Shown here: positions 56,171 to 64,000 of the stretch, in pieces
Numbering within the stretch: the stretch's first letter is position 1
Layout: each line of letters begins with the position of its first letter
Source of the DNA: Mycocentrospora acerina
Taxonomy: Eukaryota > Ascomycota > Dothideomycetes > Pleosporales
Assembly: GCA_022701365.1 (NCBI GenBank)
Contig: JAKUHH010000388.1
Location: 1-64,000 of the forward strand
DNA: 64,000 bases
Direction of reading: 5' to 3'
Position numbers and translations under genes: made by a program
The notes under the pieces: generated by a model
Told to the model about the DNA's origin: nothing
Seen by the model: the letters and a program-made list of their open reading frames with translations, nothing else
Database searches by the model: none

Positions 56171-57427
56171 TTACTTGAAGGCGTCCATTGATATTATTAA
56201 TCGTGCTGATATCCATGCCCTCATCAGCCAGTGCGCCCTCAGTGTCGTTCCTTGCGAAGTGCGCACGATTGTCGCTTGAGCCTGGGCTGTTCCACTAGTC
56301 TTTGCTCCTAGTGTTGCTTCCGTTGAAGACTGTAACTGGCTCGTCGTGTAAACAGTCATTGATGCCGATATAGTGCCCAGTGCTTGCGCTGTCCCCTTTG
56401 CAGGAGTCGTCTGTGATGCTTGAGAAGTCCCCTTGGGAGAAGTGGTCTCTGATGGTTGAGCTTTCGATTGGCTCGTGTCCGACGTGGTTCCGCTGCCGAT
56501 TGGCGCAATCTGCGAGACAATCAATAATAATTCATTTTGAGGCCCACTAGGTGAAAAACAAAATCGAATTCAATCGCTTGATACGTGTGAAATGTTAATG
56601 TTAAGATGGAATGTTACAGTCACAACCAATGCATTCAGGGAAATTCGCCAGCTTTGGTGTGTACAACAATCTCTCACTTCGTTTCTATAACAGTACTCAC
56701 AGCTTTAATGGCGTCCCTTGTTGGAGCGAAAAACTTTTTGGCAATCTTGTCGTTTCCAGAACTATTGGGATGTTGACCATCGGTGGTGTCAGCGACTGGG
56801 TCGAAGGCATCGAAGTTGTCTACAAAAACTACAGGGCTGACGCTCGTATTCTTGGTTGGTGCATACTGACGAATCGCAGCGTTCAATTGAATTATACCAT
56901 CTGCAGCAGATTGAGGCCAGCGCTTGGTATCCAGAGGTAGTAGGTTGGAGAAGATGATGCGCATAGTGGGTTTGTTTTGTCGCATCTGTCCGATTAAGAC
57001 GTCATAAGCTTTTAGAATATCGCCAACAGGCTTTCTTCCAATGAGCACATCATTTGTGCCGAGAAGCATAATAACGACATCAGGTGAATTGGCGTTTAGC
57101 CAACCTGTCAAGTTGCCGTTCCTTGCATAGTCGGTGGCTTGAGAGCCTGGGTGACCCTCGTGGTCCTGATCAGATGTCCCGCTGCAAGTCCCAGTCTGCG
57201 TGCCTACAAAGTCGAAGTTGGTAGTTTTGTCATCGCGAAGCATGGTTTGAAGATTGGCGCGCCAACACCTCTAAGTAGAGTCAGCGAAGTCTTTCAAGAA
57301 AGCGTTAAGTGAGGGAGCTTACGCTGACAATGGAAGCGCCGAATGGCATGACTTTGATCGTTTGTAGAGCCAATGTCTGGGCCGCAACAGAAAGGAGCCC
57401 GAAGGCGAGAGTGTGAAGGTTAACCAT
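56171..57427 (-). CDS. Secreted GDSL/SGNH esterase, CE3-like, with Ser/Thr-rich tail (337 aa)
   Basis: The exons are 57323-57427, 56701-57270 and probably 56171-56509. The first intron (52 bp, GTAAGC...TAG) is firm. The second would be 191 bp (GTGAGT...CAG), long for this window, so the tail is less sure. Residues 1-21 are a signal peptide. SGNH blocks are present: PFGASIVS with the nucleophile serine, DHEGHPGSQATDY, MLLGTNDVLIG with the oxyanion asparagine, and DGQHPNSSGNDK with the catalytic Asp and His. This set matches carbohydrate-esterase-3-type acetylxylan esterases, which remove acetyl groups from plant xylan. The third exon codes a Ser/Thr/Ala/Gln-rich linker, as often precedes a cellulose-binding module, but no such module follows in frame. 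If exon 3 is wrong the protein ends at about 56674. Confidence 0.82.
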
Positions 57428-60400
57428 ATCAGAAACAGGCGTAGAATTAGTCTAAAAGAGTGTGAGTTTTAATTGGAAAAGACTTATATCATTTCAGTCT
57501 CGCATATGGTGGTTTTGTGGCGAAAACAAAAGAAGGACCAATTGACCGTGTAACGGCGTCAAAGTTATTTAAGGTAATTTAGACACGCGAGACAATGCTC
57601 GAGGGCGTCGACGGAACCAAAGGAGGCTAAGCTCGAGGCGAAGCTTAAAATACCACTAATCGCTGCCAGCCAATGAAGACTGTGCATTGCAAGGCAACGA
57701 AGACTTTTGTTCGTAAAAGCAGGGGAAGCGTGGAGCTAATCTTCGCATTCTGTGGTATTTGTAAGTGATGCATCGAGACAGAGCAACTCTGTGTTCAAAG
57801 ACGTATGCTTCGAACACACTGCTGTCCAACCTCGCCAAAAATTGGCTGCTCTTATGTTCTTCGAATATTTTTATGGCGCTGGCCTTGAAAGCTGACCGCA
57901 GCGCCATCAGGCGCTATCGTAACTCCTGAAGCACAGGCGCAGATGCATGCGCTAAACGTTGCTACCAAGTGTTTTTGTACCCAAATCTTGTATGCGATAG
58001 ATGACATTGTTGTCTGCCTGATCGAAAGGATGAAAGTTGTGCAGCGTACGAGAGTAATGAAGGCCACCTGAGGCTACAGAGTTAACCTTTACACAACGCC
58101 GCAGCTCTGCAGCGAATGATTGGATAGGTTGGCGGCAACAGAGTCGTTGCAAACGCGAAGCTGGCATGTGCGAGCTGAAGAGTGGAGACCAATACCAAAG
58201 TAGAGACGCTAATACAATTCGTGGGCAATTAGGCCCCCCCTCATTCCAAATTGGGGCAGTGCAAATCTCGACCGACCACATTTATGCAGATATCTTCAGC
58301 AAAAGCATGATCGAATTGAACAATACGAGGCGTTCTCACACCTGGTGGAGGGTGAGCACAAACGTACGTAAGCCCGGGTCTTTTCCAAGCTTTGGCGAAT
58401 GCTCTACTATCAGCTCTGTAATACAACTAGCTTTGCGCGACGGAGCAACGCTCGCAACATCCACACTCGTTCAAAATATGGATTTCTGAGCACGTCAGTG
58501 CAAAACACTGTGAATATTAGCGCTACAGTTCGCCGTTCGACGAACTCGTTAGTTCAGCTCGACGATACTGCTCTGATCGATTCAGACAACATCACTTTAC
58601 CACGAAGTTGAACGAGATTCCACGCCGGATGCAGACAGGATATTCAAGAAGTTTCACACGATGAAAAAATTCTGTTTCCATTAATTTAGCTAATTCATGA
58701 TTTTCTTTGCCATACATACGTAGTGCACAAATGTAAATGCCATGGACTCCTTTCAAATGTCACATCACACAATAGAATGCTGTATCATTAGCAGCACTCA
58801 AATCAGTCGAATGCTTCCCCTATGTTGAGATCAGGGTTGGGTGTTGGAATGCCGAAGCGGGAGACACAGTCATCTCGTTAGTGGACAAATTAGAATGTGT
58901 GCTATCGATAACGCACTCCTCATCAACACCATCTAGCGAAACATGTGCGAACGAGATATGTCTACGGATCGAGCGCACAGGTTACACAAGAAGATTGTGA
59001 GAAATCAGTTGACGTTTATTCTGAAATAATCTATGAGCCTTTTTCTCTGATCACTGTGTTTGCGAGATTGGGCCTCATCCTTGACAGCATAAATAACACA
59101 ACCCATTTCACGATAATGTAGCAATCTACATATAAATGCGATTGCTGCCTTTGTTAAATTTACTACTTTTACAATATAGATATTAACTCGAACCAATATC
59201 TGTCCCTGATAGTTCGACTTTCTATCAGTTGGTAAGTCCTTTGGAATGGCCTCAAGAGTAATTCCTCTGGGTGCAACAGTAATTAGAAAATACTTAGGTG
59301 GAGACATCCTAAAAAGGACAAGTATTCAATGTCTATATATATTTCATTTGTAGCTTAATAATTAAAAGATCCATTTATGCTTAATACTTCATAATTTGCT
59401 AAGAATGTAGGTACTGATCGTTTCGCTCAACTACTTTAATTTAAGCTCACAACGCTGCCTACCGGTAGAATTTTCTAAGCAGAATCCTACATTATAATAT
59501 TACAGTAACAACGTATAATCTAGTCTTTCGATGGCAGAGGTGGTGCGATGCGAGTGATCGAGTCGCAGTGATCGCCAAACCCTTTGCGTAATCCAATCAA
59601 CAACGTGAAGGTATCACTTACGCTCAGGGTTCCTGTAGCTTCCTGTGGCGGAAGCTCTTCTAGAATCTATTTTCGTTTTGAAGAGGAGGTAGTATTCTGA
59701 AGTGCCACTTAGCTAAGGATTATTTTCTAGAACTTTATCACAAAGCAGTATTGTTACCGATCTGGAAAGAAGAGATGTGATATTAAATATAATTGAACTT
59801 TCGACATTCTTCCAAAATAAGACGACTGACTTACTGATCAAACTGTGCGTAAATCTTCGTAGGATTTTGCCAACTCCACCGTGAACTGTATGATGCGTTG
59901 CAAATGATGCTGTCAAAGTGCAACTAGAAAATTATATCATGTACCTACCAAGCGAGCTAATTTTATGGGCGAAACACAACTTTGAAATCATATTGCTTAA
60001 TACTCAGGGCTTGCGTATCATAGGCCAACACCGTTCAAATGTACGATGAAATAAATAGATCTAAACTCAGGAAGCTGGAAATACTTGAAGGCTTCGCGAG
60101 AGACCCGGGCAGAAATATTAGCGAAGATCGGATCGTTGGAGTGGTCTGATTTTTCTCGGGCCGAACGACAAAAAGGCTCAACAAGGAAACAATCATGCCA
60201 CTTCTGAGTCAAAACAGCTCACATTAGGTCCAAGAAGCTGGTAGAACCACCGTGCCGAGCCCTGAATAGAGGCATGTGATCAAAAATTATATATATTTGC
60301 CAGGCTGCACCTGTGGATTCGCGACGTCCAAGTCCTGCAACAACTGCTTTTTTCGTTTTTTTGACCTGGAGCGGTGAACGCAATCTATTCCAAAGTTGAC

Positions 60401-60551
60401 TTCGTACTATCAATCCGACTGCCGATGATCGAGAGTTTTTACCGGCACAATCACTTCAAACAGATAATTCCGATCTGAGTATATTGTTCACTTCTATTTC
60501 ACAAAGATTGCATCCATTGTGCAATCGACACGAGGAACACTCATATTCACG
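57428..60551. other. Long spacer without supportable gene
   Basis: About 3.1 kb. The part 57600-58620 is less AT-rich and holds several overlapping frames of 60-110 codons on both strands without family signals. The rest is AT-rich. I see no gene. Confidence 0.4.
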
Positions 60552-60794
60552 ATGTTAATTACCCGTGGGTTTTCTTTGACCAACTTTGTTATTGGATCCT
60601 CGGCGTTATGTTTTCAAATATTTGTTCTCTATCCATGGCATGAGAAACTAGAAGAGCAATTTATCGAACTGAAGAAAGAGCATACAAGTCTGCTAGAAGA
60701 CACAAAAGAGAAGCATAGAAATGAACTGAAGGGGATAAGAGAACAGCTAGAGTTGTTGAACGCCGAAAAAAAGAGGGTTGGGAGGTTTTGGTGA
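60552..60794 (+). CDS. Small single-pass membrane protein with coiled coil (80 aa)
   Basis: An intronless 80-codon frame. Residues 3-25 carry one membrane helix (RGFSLTNFVIGSSALCFQIF), followed by the motif VLYPWHEKLEEQF and a charged helix rich in Lys, Glu and Leu at about residues 30-75 that should form a coiled coil. A short N-terminus, one helix and a soluble coiled coil are typical of small tail- or signal-anchored proteins of fungal mitochondria or ER, but I cannot name a family with certainty. I start at the ATG at 60552. The frame is open a little further upstream, but without an ATG. It lies alone in AT-rich DNA and could also be a copy of a gene elsewhere. Confidence 0.65.
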   Translation: MLITRGFSLTNFVIGSSALCFQIFVLYPWHEKLEEQFIELKKEHTSLLEDTKEKHRNELKGIREQLELLNAEKKRVGRFW

Positions 60795-61738
60795 AACCGG
60801 GCTTAAACAGGTTGAAATTGTAGCTCAGTGAAAATTATTCCATGGCGGGGACCTCAATTTACAGTGTGCATTTCAATTCGAATGAACAGATTGCTGAGCA
60901 ATAACTACATTGTCTGATCAAATTCACCAATTGGATAAAGTTTTTAAAATGTTGCTAGTTTTGGAAGGATACGCTCTAGATAATGAGATGTGTACACTTC
61001 CTGATAATTTCTATTTGTTCGTGCAAGAAAGGTACACATTAACTTCTTCGGAAATAATTACTTTTATGATTGATGCTCCGTGTCCAAGGAATATTGCATG
61101 ACAAGTCTAAGAGCACATTACATGCGCTGAATGGTAGCATTCAATCGCAACCCTTTAATTGGATGATTTCTTTCGTAGGAGAATGGAATGAGGCAAATCA
61201 GCAGAATAGGCTCAATCTGAACATCTATCGGGACTAATGCAATAAGATGGTAAGGAAATTGCTCGATTGTGCAAGAAATCTTCAGGTTGCATGTTGGGAG
61301 CATTCGATGACACGGTTGAGCTCTACCTTATGTGTTGCAATCGAGTTACGTCATTGCTGTGTACTCATTAAAATCAGCGATCATGCATTCGTAGAGCGTA
61401 GGCACAATACCCTTGTTTCTAGTCTAGCAATTGCTGGGATAGAATGCATCACATGTGTGGATAGCCTATGATGCAATGCGATGCATTGTCACTCTAACTT
61501 TTTAACAATAGGAAAGTCGTTGAAGATAAAAGGCATGAAGAAATTGACGCAGTGCGTATTTCTAGTTGTTCCCATTATCAAACCCCAGCTCTCAAGATCT
61601 ATCGCCTTCCGATACGAGACATGCGCCGGCATCTGAGTTTCGAACAAGGCTAGTCTATCGGAATATCAAGTGTGTTGGGCAACTTCGCCCGACTTCTACA
61701 GAATGTGCTATCGTTATAGATTAGAGCCTTGCCTACCA
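60795..61738. other. Spacer, no gene seen
   Basis: About 940 bp between the small membrane protein (+) and the 3-prime end of the enoyl-CoA hydratase gene (-). Only short frames without similarity. Confidence 0.4.
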
Positions 61739-62844
61739 TTACCGATGCTGTACTCTGGCAGATCTTTTCTCGAGAAAGGCTGCAACGCCTTCCCGGCAGT
61801 CTGCAAGTGAGAAGCTACTGTAATACAATGCACGTTCAATGTCAAGCCCTGCTTTCAGAGTTGTCGTTTCAGCTGTAATTGCGTCAGCTCGGCACTTGAA
61901 ACAGGGGCTAAAGTACAACATACCTGCTATTACAGCTTGTTTCGCCAGCGCAACTGCGGGTGCTGACAAAGATGCCATAATGTGTGCAACTTCCAGAGCC
62001 TCCTTTAAAACGCTTTGGCCTACCGGTATTGTCATGTTCACCACCCCGAAATGTTCCATTTCAACCGCCGTTGTTGCCGATCCGGTCAGAATTAACTGCA
62101 TAGCCTGCTCAAGCGCAAAATCAGAATTGTAAAAATATTTGACTGCTAGTTCTGACATGTGAATTATCATTTTCGGGACAGGGAACTATACCTTCTGTTT
62201 CCCAATAGTCTTTGTTAATCGCTGTGTGCCACCAACTCCAGGGATGGTACCCAACTTGATTTCTGGAAAACCAAATCGTGCATCTGCCGAAGCAAAGATC
62301 ATGTCGCACTGTGGGTGGGCCGCCTCATCAATCCTTGAAGCGAAGATCAATGGAGGAGATATCACTCACCATTAACGCAAGCTCGAATCCTCCACCGAAC
62401 TTGATGCGCGACGTCAGTCTATTAATTAAAACCCATGTCTGTAACGGAATACGTACCGCAAACCCTTGCACTGCTGCAATAATTGGCTTCCGAAAGCTCG
62501 TGAAGGCACCTTCAAGGCTCTTGAGCCAGCCAATACGATGCGCCTCAACAGTTGTTAACCTGCCCAGTTCGGCTAAATCGGCGCCAGCTACAAATTAAAT
62601 TTAGTCTTGATTTTCTGTCAAATGCGATCCGCATTTACGCACCACAGAATGGAGCTACTCCAGAGCTGGTCAAAACTACTGCGCGTACTGTTGGACTTCG
62701 ATCAAGTTGGTGCAAAGCCCCCACGAGTTCATCTATCAAATCCTGCGACAGTGCGTTTCGTTTTTCTGGGCGATTCAGCTCTACAATTGCGACGTCGACA
62801 TCCTCAAGGGACACAATAAGTGAGGACGGCCGAATCTTGTCCAT
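61739..62844 (-). CDS. Enoyl-CoA hydratase/isomerase (264 aa, six exons)
   Basis: Six exons join in frame: 62643-62844, 62457-62587, 62370-62399, 62192-62308, 61924-62104 and 61739-61872. Introns are 51-87 bp with donors GTGCGT, GTACGT, GTGAGT, GTATAG and GTATGT. The crotonase fold is complete: VAIVELNRPEKRNAL, PFCAGADLAELG, which forms one oxyanion-hole strand, the 30-nt exon coding FGGGFELALM, the second oxyanion element with the usual Glu, then FGFPEIKLGTIPGVGGTQRL and the C-terminal helices ending FLEKR. The family hydrates trans-2-enoyl-CoA in fatty-acid or branched amino-acid breakdown. I see no clear mitochondrial presequence or C-terminal peroxisomal signal, so location is open. It is intact although surrounded by AT-rich, gene-poor DNA. 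Confidence 0.92.
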
Positions 62845-64000
62845 TGCTGTGTATTATTCGCAGCGAGATGCCAGACCTTCAATTTCGTGCTTCTTCTCTT
62901 TAATGCTCTCTTATAGTGCGTTGCCAAAGATTAGTATCTGGTCAATTTGGAAGTGTGATGATACGATGAACTACTCCTGACAGAATTGCGTTCTGTATTG
63001 ACTTTATGCGTAACGCCCCACCGAGGCAACAGTATCAACTTCTCGGCCTGTCTAACTAAGCTTGGAAATAAGAAGGAGATTGGATACGATGCAAATTGCT
63101 CTTAATCTGGCAGTTCGATGGCCCATTTACCCCACACACACGTGTTACTAATCACATAATTTTGCCTAAGTCCTCGTGTAATGACCAACGTCTGAATCAG
63201 CACTGATGCAAGCCTTTTCACTTCTAAGATTCCATGCTGCGAATGTCTCCTTTGGAGTGCCGTATATGGGACTAAGACATAACCTAAACTTGTAGTATGT
63301 TAGCCACTATGTGGAACTCCAGATCTTGCGGTCCGACTGTTATATTTACCTTCCAATTGCAGTCGGTATTCCAACGGACTTGGTCTGGATTATCAACCCC
63401 TGTGCGAATACCAATCCGGTACTCAAACATGCACGTTTCGTAAATTGCTAGCAAAAGTGGGGCGCTCCCAACTCCCGTCGCAGCAGGGAGGGACGTCCCC
63501 AACGCAACGGTAATGTGGGTCGCGGAGGCGGTCCGTGACTACACAGTTATTACGGCTGTTTGCAATGAGTACTTCTGCATCGAGTAAGGGGAGCCCATGT
63601 GTCTATTGCGAAAGAAACATGGAGTATGGCTCCATCCTGTGGTGGCTGCCTCTTTGAGTCCATGTCGTCCGGACTAGAGACGCTTGGCTTCCAATGTTCG
63701 TCATTCCATCAAAGAATCTCAAATATCAAATGATTCCACGACTCTTCTCGTAGAGCCTGAAACATCATATAACCGAGGTTCTATAGCCTCACCACGAATA
63801 TTAACAGACAAGAAGCTGGAACAACAGTCCTCAAACTTCGCGTGCTAATATGTTCGCACAAGTGAATGTGTAGCCAACATGTGTAAAGGGCGTAAAGTGT
63901 GAATGCATAAGATAAAGGTTGCCACACACAACAATTAGTAGTTCTCCGCCTTCACTCATGCAGATGATCCCTGACTGATTCCGGCAATCATACGCTTTAC
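62845..64000. other. Right end, no gene seen
   Basis: About 1.15 kb. The first part is the promoter of the enoyl-CoA hydratase gene. A 72-codon minus-strand frame at 63284-63502 has no recognised family. I see no tRNA or repeat structure. Confidence 0.45.

Noticed and set aside
1..64000. CRISPR arrays, operons or ribosome binding sites
   Set aside because: Spliced eukaryotic genes and a fungal nuclear tRNA make prokaryotic features inapplicable, and none was seen.

Overview
The window is genomic DNA from a filamentous ascomycete fungus. The evidence is short introns (mostly 48-90 bp) with GT...AG borders and CTRAY-like branch points, a Zn2Cys6 regulator, a HET-domain protein, an RTA1-like exporter, a fungal-type tRNA-Val with an intron, and plant cell-wall enzymes. 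Gene style (PL3 pectate lyase, CE3-like esterase, small secreted cysteine-rich proteins, AT-rich gene-poor blocks) suggests a plant-associated species, plausibly a Dothideomycete. I cannot name the species. One N sits at 35020.

Layout: (1) 1-6.7 kb is gene-poor, with simple repeats at the left end and one possible 76-aa cysteine protein. (2) 6.7-29.1 kb is a dense block: an orphan membrane protein, an RTA1-like lipid-translocating exporter, a C6 transcription factor, a modular secreted cysteine protein, PET191/COA5, a TGL1-type lipase, tRNA-Val(CAC), a nitronate monooxygenase, a HET protein, dynein light intermediate chain head-to-head with the spliceosomal RRM protein IST3, and an NmrA-like reductase tail-to-tail with a Gal80-like oxidoreductase. 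Most ORFs here only become full genes after splicing, and I rebuilt the exon joins by hand. (3) 29-35.9 kb is AT-rich and sparse: a 335-aa SYG-repeat disordered protein, a decayed alpha/beta-hydrolase, and an exact 170-bp duplication around the N that looks like an assembly join. (4) 35.9-39.9 kb holds a secreted intradiol dioxygenase and an MFS sugar transporter. (5) 41.9-44.6 kb is a gene graveyard: a broken zinc alcohol dehydrogenase, a broken Old Yellow Enzyme, and a possible 2-oxoglutarate oxygenase relic. (6) 44.6-64 kb is AT-rich, with isolated intact genes: three small secreted cysteine-rich proteins, PL3 pectate lyase, a GDSL/CE3-like esterase, a small single-pass membrane protein and an enoyl-CoA hydratase with five introns.

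The most notable signal is that the three small secreted proteins (46.2, 52.5 and 54.4 kb) share one signature: C-x(5-9)-CC-aromatic near the start of the mature chain and C-x-A-[D/N]-CC-x9-C-P near the end. Two of them also share both intron positions. They look like a diverged effector-like family in a repeat-rich, fast-evolving compartment alongside pectate lyase and esterase. The second is a secreted protein at 13.8-14.9 kb in which each cysteine module starts right after a phase-1 intron. The third is the SYG-repeat protein, whose repeats vary at synonymous sites but keep the protein sequence.
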